DNA of 31,945 nucleotides, from the NCBI GenBank assembly GCA_025349905.2, contig MU624680.1, positions 1-31,945 of the forward strand, in the 5' to 3' direction. The first letter of the stretch is position 1; the number at the start of each line of letters is the position of its first letter. Positions 12,257-20,742 of this stretch are shown here, piece after piece. The notes beneath the pieces were generated by a model. That model searched no databases. It was not told where the DNA came from and saw only the letters and a list, made by a program, of their open reading frames with translations. The stretch comes from Blastocladiella britannica (taxonomy: Eukaryota; Blastocladiomycota; Blastocladiomycetes; Blastocladiales; Blastocladiaceae). The translations under genes were made by a program, and so were the position numbers.

Positions 12257-12971
12257 TCAATCAAACAGTCCCACGTCGTCATCGTCATCGTAATCGGAAT
12301 CGCGGTAAGATATACCACACCTAGAAACAACTTGGTGCTTGTCCTCGGACTTGGCCTTGTCCTCATCCTCGTCATCCTCGTCATCGTTCTCGGCGGCTTC
12401 GGCTTGGATCAGCATGCGCTCAATCCCCTTGCGCTCCGAGACCAGTATTGCCTCGAGTTGCGCGCTCGCGGCGATGGCCAAGCGGTGCAGCTCCAACATG
12501 CGGGCGAGCTCGTAAAGGTTTCGCCAGTCAGCGTACTCCAGATCCGCGGGTGCGCACTTGAATTTGCACAGGACACCCTTGTTGGCGAGTTTGGGAAGCG
12601 GCGTGCCAGCGAGCCAACCCGAATACACGTGCACAAGCATCAAAACAAACGCTGACATGTGCCAGGCCGACATGACAATCGGCTTATTTTCCTTGACGGC
12701 TTGGGTCTCAGCAAAATCGACGCGGGAATCAAACATGGTCAGAAAGAAGGGTGACGCCCGGGCGAGAAGCACTTTAGACGCATGGATTGGGTCTTTGGCG
12801 CCGCTCGGAAGGAAGGAGCAGTCGCACAATGGCGCATTGTCCAGGAACTTGAGCAGACCAAGGGAGGACGGGACCAAGGATGGGCGAGGGGGCTGTGTGA
12901 GTGCTGGGGGTGCCCCCCCGCAACGAGTCGCCACTATGGAGCATATCAACAGCACACACTTGAGCTGGAAC
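12257..12971 (-). pseudogene. BTB-domain protein, 5'-truncated copy 2
   Basis: An open frame of about 238 codons from a probable acceptor at 12972 to the stop at 12257. It carries the same BTB domain as copy 1 (LCDCSFLPSGAKDPIHASKVLLARASPFF...MFDS) and the same downstream helices (DWRNLYELARMLELHRLAIAAS.QLE), then a private acidic tail (Glu/Asp-rich, ending DDDDDVGLFD). The exon begins in the same phase and at the same offset as exon 2 of copy 1, five residues before the strand aligned with SILLKV. No in-frame ATG precedes the BTB domain and I found no upstream MATH exon: copy 3 occupies that space. Likely a truncated tandem duplicate; expression cannot be judged. Confidence 0.55.
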
Positions 12972-13043
12972 CTGAGAAAAGAGCCCTCACATTAAACCGA
13001 AATCCGCTCGCCACTGAGGCTGTCAAAGAGAAAAAAAAATCAT

Positions 13044-13301
13044 TCATTGGTCCTCGATCTGCACTTTGCTCAGCGTTTGCTTGATCCCCTTGCGCTCCTT
13101 GACCAACAACACCTCCAGCTGCTCGCTCGCAGCGATGGCCAAGTGGTGTAACTCCAACATTCGCGCCAGCTCGTACAGGTTGCGCCAGTCGGAGTAATCG
13201 AGGTCGTCTGGTACGCATTTGAACTTGGTCACGACCCCATCTTCAGCAAGCTTGGGAAGCACCGTGCCGGGAACCCAGCTCGAGTACACGTGCACCAGCA
13301 T
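13044..13301 (-). pseudogene. BTB-domain fragment, copy 3 (C-terminal end only)
   Basis: An 85-codon frame beginning at an ATG (MLVHVYSSWVPG) that corresponds to the middle of the BTB proteins next to it, and continuing to the end (LPKLAEDGVV.KFKC, DYSDWRNLYELARMLELHHLAIAASEQLE). The whole N-terminal half of the BTB fold, including the LCDCSFLP and LLARAS elements, is missing. Upstream sequence is the promoter region of the divergent gene at 13377. It is most easily read as a gene relic, though the ATG could start a small protein. Confidence 0.6.
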
Positions 13302-13376
13302 CGGTGGACCCTGCACTGCTCATTTTTAAAATTTTTTTTTTTTTTTTTTTCAAAAAGTTTGAAAATCAAACGAGAA

Positions 13377-14723
13377 ATGGCTCCCGCAGTCGCCGCCGTT
13401 TACGACGACCGGAACATCAACATTGGAATGGATTTAGCGCAGGACAACAGAGACCAACAGCGAGGAGAAGGAGCCAATCTGCTGCCACTGGCGATCCCAA
13501 TCCCGCACCTCGTCGTTGCATTGCGCGGACTGACGCTCGCCGCATCGCTCCCGTCCGCAACCCCACGCCGCGCTCGCCACATTCTGGATGCCGTGACCGA
13601 GACGGGCGGCGCAATTCGAGCCGCCGTATCGCTTGCCGACCCCACGGGCGCCGCTCTTTTGGCCATCTCGGTGGTTTTGGTGTGTGCGGCCGCTCAACCG
13701 CTCCTCGTCCTCGGCCCGCACACGGCCGTGATTGGCGCGCTCATAGCAAACCACCCGGCCAACAAGGCAGCTCGAGCCGCTCGCCGCCAGAAATCCCTGC
13801 CGACGGCGGATTCGTCAAAGACATGGACCGTCATTTCGTGGGTCGGCGCTGCGGGGGATGCGCGGGCAATTGCGGCAGCGGCATCGACCGTCCGCGCCGC
13901 CACGCACAAGGCGCGCGCGCTGGTAACATGGACGGATGCCGACGCATCGGCGCGCGTGCTGCTTTTGGCGGTGATCTCGCTTCCAGCATGGGCAGTCCTG
14001 CACCTGTACGCGCCGCTGCCCGTGGCACTTGCCGCCGCTGCCGCACTACCGTACTCGACATCGCTCGCCCTCAAGGTTGCGTCATCGGCGGTGTCGCTGA
14101 CCCGTATCCCGCCGGCAACGATTGACGACCATGGCATACCGCAGCCCCCACCTCCGCTCCCCGGCGCATGGGCACGCACCTGGGCCGTATTTGGGGTGGC
14201 AGTGCGGATCGTGCGCGTGCAGCGGCGGGTTCCGTGGCAGGGGTACGCGCCGGTGCCGCTGGATGAGGAACGCGCGCTTGCCGCCGCGTCGCTTCGTTCG
14301 CGGCACAGCCATCATGCGCCGCCGCTCGGTGGCGTTTGGTCTGAACGCCGCGCTGTCACCCTGCCGGCCGGACTCGCGGACGTGGCTGCTCAGGGTGATG
14401 CTGCCGCACGCGCGTGGGTCGCGGCGGTCCTGGCCCGCGTTGGAGTTGAGCGGGTGGCCGATCTCGCACCTGATAACGTGGTCTGGAGTTGGGATACACC
14501 ATTTTTTGAAACTCTCGTTCACAATGACGGCGACGAGGAGGATGACGAGCAATGGACGCCCGTCTCGGACTGGGTCGAGGAAGAGCCTCCAAGCGGGCTT
14601 CTCTCCGCCCCGCTTTGGCGTGCATCGCGTGCGATTGGCGAAGCATTTGGCCCGGGGCGTGTGCGGTGGCGAGAATACATGCGCCAGGCCGTGTGCCGCG
14701 TACTGGTCCCCGCCTCTTCCTGA
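13377..14723 (+). CDS. Membrane protein, possibly Pex24/Pex30 (dysferlin-domain) family
   Basis: A single exon of 448 codons, the only long intronless gene here. Two strongly hydrophobic regions occur in the N-terminal half (about residues 95-130 and 195-235), separated by a soluble Ala-rich segment. The C-terminal half has features that recall the dysferlin repeats of Pex23-family peroxins: RRVPWQGYAPVPLDEE, then WSWD...W.PVSDWVEEE and a final basic-aromatic RVRWREYMRQ. Those proteins shape ER-peroxisome contact membranes. Similarity is judged by eye and weak, so the family is tentative. A run of 19 T lies at 13332-13350 just upstream. The gene ends 25 bp from the stop of the convergent neighbour. 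Confidence 0.45.
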   Translation: MAPAVAAVYDDRNINIGMDLAQDNRDQQRGEGANLLPLAIPIPHLVVALRGLTLAASLPSATPRRARHILDAVTETGGAIRAAVSLADPTGAALLAISVVLVCAAAQPLLVLGPHTAVIGALIANHPANKAARAARRQKSLPTADSSKTWTVISWVGAAGDARAIAAAASTVRAATHKARALVTWTDADASARVLLLAVISLPAWAVLHLYAPLPVALAAAAALPYSTSLALKVASSAVSLTRIPPATIDDHGIPQPPPPLPGAWARTWAVFGVAVRIVRVQRRVPWQGYAPVPLDEERALAAASLRSRHSHHAPPLGGVWSERRAVTLPAGLADVAAQGDAAARAWVAAVLARVGVERVADLAPDNVVWSWDTPFFETLVHNDGDEEDDEQWTPVSDWVEEEPPSGLLSAPLWRASRAIGEAFGPGRVRWREYMRQAVCRVLVPASS

Positions 14724-14748
14724 ATAATACAGTATAAGAATAGCGCAT

Positions 14749-16054
14749 TTACATTTCCAGGTCCGAATCGCTGTCGGAAATCGTGAGGTCCACCACTTGG
14801 CCCGTTGGTGGGTCAAAACAGCACCACATTTGCACCCACCCGCACACCAGCTGGAATTCCTGTGCATCGCGCACGCAAAGCATCTTGCGACCGCGCTGAT
14901 CCATGGACAAATGCAAGTTGTCGAGCCCGCCATCCAGCGGCGCCACCACGATCGAGAACGGGACGAGAGGGTCCAGCTCGTCGGTGATGATGGCTGCCCA
15001 TGCCAGCGCATGGTCCACTTTCTATTTTTTTTTTTTTGCATGGTGTGAGTTTTCGAGTGTAAAGATTAAAAAATAAACTACACACCTCGCGCGTGGTTTT
15101 GCCCGGCAACCCCTCAAATGGTGCGCGGTCTTGGTCATTCAAGACCGCCTGGGGCGGGATTGGGCGGGTGGTATCCTTGAGGAGTAAGAAATCCGATTCG
15201 GCGGCGCTCGCCATCATTTGCTCGCGCCGCGACATCCCTCTCTGCGCGTCCGTCCGCAATCTTCTCGCGAGCGCCGACCCGCTGGGCGAGTACGCGTTAC
15301 GGAACAAGGTCATGATCGGCACACACTCGATCTCGGTCGGTCCGGCCGGTGCGCGGCGTCCGATCGCCATGACGGGGCCGAAATGGGGCCGCTCGGGTCC
15401 CGCCACCGCTGCACGCGTTGCCGGTGCGTCGGGAACCGCGGTCGCCAAGCGCGCCACCATTTCCGCATCTTCGCCGGAGCACAGGCCCGAGATCCAGACG
15501 GGGATCGAGCGCGATAGCCGCCGAGGCAAGTCCAGCAGCTGGTGGGCCAGGAACGGAGAGAGGGGGGTCGTGTCGTGTAGGCCCGAGGCAATGGTACGGC
15601 GGCTCGGGTGCAGCGTGGCGGTCAGGGACTCTTGTAGCGCGACGGTGAGTGTGTCGGGGCTGAAGCCATAGTGTGCCCTGTATATTTTAATTTGGGTATA
15701 TCAGTACGGAATTGCCAGAGTGCACACGGAATACGGACAGAAACGAGGCAATACGCTCAATGCCAGCGTGCCGGCTGTGCTTATACGGCGCCTGGGTTGC
15801 GGCCAGATGCAGACCTGTAATCGATCGAAAAAATTTTAAGGACCAAGACCACGCAGACCAGGCACAATCACACACACACCAAGGTCGGGCACCATCGTCG
15901 CCAGCAGAAAATGGAGGTCGTTGAGGGTCATGTTGACGCTCTCCCTGCGGGTATCGCTGAGCTCATTGAGCCACAGACCAATCGCCTGCTCGGGAGCGTT
16001 CCGTAGCATGGTTGCTGGCGTGGGCTCGACGGCCGAGCGGACGTGGGTGGCCAT
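14749..16054 (-). CDS. Uncharacterised 373-residue protein
   Basis: Minus-strand exons 15878-16054, 15735-15814, 15086-15677 and 14749-15021 join in consistent phase with introns of 63, 57 and 64 bp, which supports a real gene. I do not recognise the family. Visible features: a helical N-terminus (LRNAPEQAIGLWLNELSD), a hydrophobic strand-like segment before the first intron, a central Pro/Ala-rich part, and a C-terminal domain of about 90 residues with alternating strands (VPFSIVVAPLDGGLDNLHLSMD, FQLVCGWVQMWCCFDP) ending in an acidic Asp/Ser tail. No signal peptide or clear membrane helix. The frame of exon 2 is the least certain part: another frame also looks protein-like but cannot be spliced in phase. 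It is divergent from RPC31 with 107 bp between starts. Confidence 0.6.
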
Positions 16055-16161
16055 TCAACGATAATTTTGTGAATATTTTGTCGCGTCTCTTCCAAGAAAT
16101 CGTATTACGAGCAAAAAGAGGGTCAATTCGATCCTGCATACACCAGTCTATCAATAAAAAT

Positions 16162-17078
16162 ATGTCCTTTCGCGGAGGAGGCGGCCGTGGTCGCGGCCGG
16201 GGACGCGGCCGCGGGTCCAAGTTTGCCCACATTCCCGGCGCCTCGGCCGACTTTGCCCCGTCGTGGGCCTCTGGGCCCGCCGCTGCCGCTGCTTCCGGTG
16301 ACGGCGGGTCGGTCATGTCGTCGATTGCGCGCGTGCCCGAGCTGTATCCAGTACCGTCATGACTTTATTTGCTTTTCAAATTTCACAATGAATAACAATA
16401 TAGTGTACAACAGCCATTGGCCCTCAACCCGCCACTGGAGCCGACGGGCGATGAGGACGAGCTGCTGGCGATCCACCAGATGCTGCTGCAGGACATGCAG
16501 CAGTCGCCGTACTATTTGCAGCTCAAGCGCAAGGAGAAGCTGGCGATTCCCGCCGTCCCGCGCTTTTCAGACCGCGCACGCAAGCTAGCCAGCTCCACCA
16601 AGCGGCCCATGCTTGGTTCTCTGGGTCTCGGTATTGATACTTTTTTGTTTTATTTGGATGCATGATATTGACTGCCCAAACTTCAGATGCAAACTTTTTC
16701 CCTCCGGAGCTGCAACCAGTGGTGGATCCGTCGCTGCGGAGTACGGTGCAAGCTGGCCGCAAGCGTAAGCGCCGGGCCATGGCCGATGCGGCCGAGCTAG
16801 CGCTCGCAATGGGCGAGATCAGCGACGACGACGACGCAGTGGCCAAACCTCGCGGCGGGAATGCTGATGGCAGCGACGACGAGGAAGCGGATCCGATGGA
16901 CCAGGACGACGACTGGGAGGACGATGAGGACGGCGACGACGACTACAATGCCGAAAAGTACTACGACGAGGATCGCGACGACGATGCTGAGGAGGGCCGT
17001 GGTGGAGGTACACCTTTCATTTTCATTTTTTTTCCGTTTTCACTGACAAGATTTGTGACCACAGGCGATGATTTCTAG
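16162..17078 (+). CDS. RPC31: RNA polymerase III subunit RPC31 (RPC7/POLR3G type)
   Basis: Exons 16162-16350, 16414-16630, 16687-17007 and 17065-17078 encode 246 residues; yeast Rpc31 has 251. The N-terminus is a Gly/Arg repeat (SFRGGGGRGRGRGRGRG), then the family's LYP.....PP.EPT..E..LL, a helical segment with SPYYLQLKRK and RFSDR, a basic patch (AGRKRKRRAM) and a strongly acidic C-terminus (about residues 180-246) containing DDDWEDDEDGDDDYNAEKYYDE. This subunit is part of the RPC82-RPC34-RPC31 heterotrimer that opens promoters in tRNA and 5S transcription. The last exon has only 14 coding bases (57-bp intron 17008-17064). Other introns are 63 and 56 bp. Confidence 0.85.
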
Positions 17079-17902
17079 TATAATATATTCTACCCTCTTT
17101 CTTCGTATGGCGTTCCTGACCGAGCCTTGTTGCGGCAGGGCAATTGGCTTCTCTAGTTGTTGAAGTTTTGGACGCGTTTTGGTGATGGACAGATGTGGCA
17201 ACCTCTTTGAGCGCGTCAATTGTTTTTCTAGTTTTCTGGCCCTCTTTCCAAGGATGGCAGTGCCCGCGCTTCGGCCGGGCCTGGCAGCTGGTGCTTATTT
17301 CATTTTGGGATCAGTATGCAAAAACCACTCTTTGATTTTGCCGATCGCCCACTTTTGTCCTTCAAGCTGAAATCGTTATATGTCCGTTGAGAGCGATATG
17401 TGGGGATGGGATTTGGCCCACTCCTCGTCGCCAACCTCGCGGTGAATACGGGTTTGTTGGAAATCAAATATCACCTGCTATTCCCGTCACTGGTATGAAT
17501 GACCTCACTTATCCTTTCCATATACCTGTCCTCGTGGACTTATTTTTTTGAATCTCGTTTTAGAGCAACGACCCTCGCCCCGAAGGCCGATCGGTAATGG
17601 AGCACTGGGCGACTGGGTTCTCGACTTCAAAGGATGCGTGTGCTACAGTATGGGCGGGCGAAAAAACTGGATGATGAACGCGACTCGTTTCGCAGAGACG
17701 ATTGCAGGTGGAATGGACCTGTGCCTTGCGTGCTACAAGCGCATGGAGGCGTCACTCTTTACATTCGTTCTCGACGCTCGCGCGCGCAAACAAGGCGTGT
17801 CGCCCAATCCTCGGTCCCCGGCGGGTGGCCACCGATCTGGCAACAAGAATGTGACCTCAACAATGGTCTTCTCTCCCTCCAGCCCTGGGCCCCCATGCCA
17901 AC
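17079..17902. other. Gene-poor stretch, degenerate sequence
   Basis: About 800 bp without a supportable gene. Open frames around 17548-18122 show no family signature and carry no convincing splice structure. A short segment at about 17209-17236 (acctcttt...cgcgtcaattgttttt) resembles the right half of the hairpin repeats at 18953 and 19259. The stretch is probably decayed mobile-element sequence leading into the endonuclease remnant. Confidence 0.4.
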
Positions 17903-18909
17903 GTGCTTGGACAGCCCGAGTGCCCGCACTGGCTTGCCAGCATGTGGCCTCCTCGCTCTGCCCACCTCTGCCCCTGGTCACACCATTGTTGGTGTCAAGT
18001 TCTTTTTTCGTGTTTGTGCAGCCTACAAGGTGGCCAGGAAGGATCAGCAGCTGCGCCCAAGTGTGTGCACTGTGCACACCAAGCCCAAAGTCTCGTCCCC
18101 GTCACTGTTGAGACGAACCTGACCAAAGAGACCAGCCAGTCCGTCCTCAAGCATTCAACCACCTGGTTTGGACGGCACAGCTGTCTAGAAGGCACTCGAC
18201 GTGGCCGTGGTGTCTCGGTCGTGCTCTGCCAACGTCTATCGCCATATTTGGCGGGAGAGCTTAGCTATCAAGGCATGGTCCAAATCGTCATCTTGCGGAC
18301 AAGCGACGCTGGGTTCCTGGTTATCATTGGCATGTACCTCCCGCCAGCCCCCGACGAGCACTCGGCAGCAGCACTGTCCTTTGCCCTGGACCATGCTCGG
18401 AATGCAATCAACTGCGGCCACCACCTCGTTGTCACTGGCGATCTCAATCCGATGCACAAAGGGAACCTTGCTGCGCTTCAGACACTGACTGGGCTCGGCT
18501 TGGTCGACATGGGCGTCGAGTTCAAGCAGCCAGACGTACCAACCCGTACATCCCGTCCTGGACACCAAGCAAACCGACTGGCCTACATCCTCGTATCACC
18601 AGCCGCGACTGATCGTGTCCTCGACTACTCGGTAAATCCTGAGACGACTGCCCAAGAGACTCTGGCGCCTGCTCTGAATGCAAACGAATGAAGACGGTGA
18701 TGGCAACCGTGATGACGACGACGATGACGACGCCGGCGTTGGCGCAGCTGCCGATGCTGATCCAGCCCATGGCGAGAGTAGGCGCACCAGCGCCTACTTT
18801 ACAGATCATCATGCCGTCGCCATTCGCACCAAGTGGCACGAGCTCTTTGACTGCGACCTGACCAAGCGGGTCAGCGAGGCGCTTGTGACGATCAGCCGAT
18901 GTCACAGGT
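17903..18909 (+). pseudogene. Broken endonuclease (EEP) domain, probable LINE retrotransposon remnant
   Basis: From about 18100 the frame reads like an exonuclease-endonuclease-phosphatase domain: a catalytic ETN at 18110-18118, GRGVSVVLC, a LVIIGMYLPPAPDEHS strand-loop, TGDLN at about 18434-18448, and NRLAYILVS. The first frame stops at 18689-18691. The terminal catalytic motif TDHHAV (18801-18818) and the following KWHELFDCDL appear in a different frame, after an Asp repeat. Motif order is that of the apurinic-type endonuclease of non-LTR retrotransposons, which nicks target DNA before reverse transcription. No reverse transcriptase is found downstream. An intron could join the two frames, but the one candidate I tested (62 nt, from 18631) gives the wrong phase, so I favour decay. 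Confidence 0.55.
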
Positions 18910-18910
18910 A

Positions 18911-18929
18911 CAGCGTTGGGGAAACGCTG
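18911..18929. repeat. Short perfect hairpin
   Basis: A 7-bp inverted repeat (CAGCGTT / AACGCTG) around a loop of about 5 nt, directly after the endonuclease remnant. Could be part of the retroelement 3' end. Short enough to be chance. Confidence 0.3.
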
Positions 18930-18952
18930 TTGTTTATGTATAATATAGTAGC

Positions 18953-18993
18953 ACTCGCGATGAGACCAACCTCTTTGGTTCTCCGTCGCGAGT
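18953..18993. repeat. Hairpin repeat, copy A
   Basis: A 41-bp imperfect palindrome. The outer arms are ACTCGCGA and TCGCGAGT (8 bp perfect) and an inner stem pairs AGACCAA with TTGGTTCT. It is followed by caattgttt. Copy B at 19259 has the same outer arms and same right flank. Family and function are unknown; a small transposable-element end or a retroelement 3' structure are possible. Confidence 0.6.
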
Positions 18994-19258
18994 CAATTGT
19001 TTGGCAAGCATATATATTCTCTAAATCCTTCCACGGACCGCAGTACCCCTCCAGCAGTCGTTACACAAGGTGCATCAGAGGGTTCCGGGGCTGTCCAATT
19101 AAACCACAATGTTAGTAAACGAGGTGCCATTCTGCGCGCAATCAGGTCAATTCCGCGAGGATCCAGCGTAAACCAACCTCGAAACAAGCTCGATTGTACG
19201 ATGCTTCGTGGAGGCCAGTCTATGACGATCCAGACGTCACGTATTTAATGTATTGGGA

Positions 19259-19298
19259 ACTCGCGACAGGAACTTGTCTTTGGTTCACTGTCGCGAGT
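19259..19298. repeat. Hairpin repeat, copy B
   Basis: A 40-bp relative of the copy at 18953: identical outer arms ACTCGCGA / TCGCGAGT, a conserved ctttggttc on the right arm and the same caattgt flank, while the left inner arm has changed (GGAAC paired with GTTC). Conservation of both arms with a changed loop suggests that the paired structure, or at least its ends, came from the same repeat family. The two copies are in the same orientation, 306 bp apart. Confidence 0.6.
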
Positions 19299-20175
19299 CA
19301 ATTGTATTGATAAGTGTTGCGGCGGTGCTCAAATATCTTAGTGTTATGGGATGGGGAGGATCAAGGTGGGGATGTTTTGGGTTGGAGATCTCCAACACAT
19401 CACCTCTCTTTCCTCCAAGCAAGAGGTTTTGAATTCTTTGAATATAACCGCTGGCCAGGCCAATTCCCACTACCTCCAGCTTCTTCATAAATTCTACAAT
19501 AAGCATATATTTGAACAACCCGTCGCAGTTTGCACTACCTTCCCGAGCGCGGACGTCACACAGTCCTGCTCATATATTTTTTGTCAGAAACGGCGAGTAC
19601 ACTTAAAAAATAGCAGCACTTTGAATTCGTAGGCGTCCGATTACCAACGAGCAGGTGCGAGCTTGGGCATCTGGAGCGCTGACGCTGCCACTGTTCGTTG
19701 CGCGGATGGTAAATACCATACATTATGACACTCTTGGTGCCCACTGGCGCGGCAACCTCGTTTCGTGCGTGAGGCCCAACACGCACGAAATATGAAATTC
19801 AAATCAATCACAGGACGAACGCTCGAAACCCCGTGCAGTTGCTGAGTGGGCCGCTCGCGGGGTCGCCGAGCGACGGTCGGTCGGCCGTTCCAGCGCCAGT
19901 TGCGCTCCTTGACGCTGGTAAAAAGTTGACCATTCGGACCAAACGAGCGCGGGCGTATGGCGAAGCGTAAATCCTCTAGAGACAAATCATTCTGATTTTT
20001 TTTTTTCGGAGCATAGGGCGAGGACGCGAGGAGGAGATAATTATGAATAATGAAAGGGAGGATGGCAAATCTCGCCGAGTTCAACATTTTAAATCCCACC
20101 GCAATCAATACCACACTCGCGGCCGGCTGCAGGTCTGTCCCATGCACATATCGTACGTGCCGGTACGAGGATACA
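19299..20175. other. Gene-poor stretch before the tRNA gene
   Basis: About 880 bp with several short open frames on both strands (for example 19351-19632 plus and 19641-20147 minus) but no recognisable domain or credible splice structure. The minus-strand frame has a basic region rich in Arg and Trp, but nothing that supports a gene. I see no RNA gene here. Confidence 0.35.
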
Positions 20176-20296
20176 GCTCTAGTAGCTCAATCGGTCTAGA
20201 GCGCCGTGCTTATACAGAAGTACTTTGTATACAAAAGTCTATTCTAAAAATAGAAAAGTCACGCGGAGGTTGCGGGTTCGAGCCCCGCCTAGAGCA
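20176..20296 (+). tRNA. tRNA-Ile(UAU) with a 46-nt intron
   Basis: The cloverleaf is complete. Acceptor stem GCTCTAG (20176-20182) pairs with CTAGAGC (20289-20295) plus discriminator A. D-stem is GCTC/GAGC, anticodon stem CCGTG/CGCGG with one T-G wobble, variable loop AGGTT, and T-arm GCGGG-TTCGAGC-CCCGC. The anticodon TAT is at 20211-20213. The intron is at 20215-20260, the standard position one base after the anticodon, and contains GTATA, able to pair with the anticodon as eukaryotic tRNA introns usually do. This tRNA reads the rare isoleucine codon AUA. It is the only tRNA seen and sits between the retroelement debris and WDR89. Confidence 0.92.
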
Positions 20297-20742
20297 CGTG
20301 TTATACTCTTTTGTCCCTGGTTCAGGGAAAGGTTTTCCGGTACTGCGTACCGAGTAGATGTTAATTTTTTGGCACAGGGAAGGGGTTTCCCTTGGATCTG
20401 GGGAGAGTGGCGCATTGTTTGGTCACATGATGGGATGCAAAGTTCCCAATTAAAAGAGCTTCCTCACATCGCCACAAGAAAGTGCTCCTCGGCCCACGAC
20501 TTCGACACTTCCGGATGTCCTTGATTGCATGTAAATGAATCGTGTTGCCTTCCTTTCTTGTTGTAATTGTGAGCCGAGCCACCCTCCCCAAAAAAATGTA
20601 AAATGGATTATGGTATAAATCTGGGTCGAGCGATGTTGCATGCTGCATTTCGCGGATGCCCGTACCCTTAGGAATAAACGGGATGCACAAAATGTTCTCC
20701 TCCTCCTTCATTCGCATCAACAAAGTCAAATCAATATAAAAA
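20297..20742. other. Intergenic stretch between tRNA-Ile and WDR89
   Basis: 446 bp with no supportable gene. It must hold the tRNA terminator region and the WDR89 promoter. A T-run of four is at about 20310, within 15 bp of the tRNA end, and could end RNA polymerase III transcription. Nothing else stands out. Confidence 0.4.

Noticed and set aside
13328..13376. Poly(A) on the minus strand next to BTB copy 3 as a sign of retrocopying
   Set aside because: The run lies on the 5' side of the fragment, not at its 3' end, so it does not fit reverse-transcribed mRNA; copy 1 also keeps an intron.
14082..15041. Minus-strand frame of 319 codons opposite the 13377 gene
   Set aside because: Shadow of the plus-strand gene; part of it also overlaps the convergent gene in the wrong frame, and no family features are seen.
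18631..18692. 62-nt intron that would join the two endonuclease frames
   Set aside because: Length and ends look right but the reading phase does not lead into the TDHHAV frame.
19641..20147. Minus-strand frame of 168 codons in the island
   Set aside because: No recognisable domain, no splice support, unusual composition; treated as chance.
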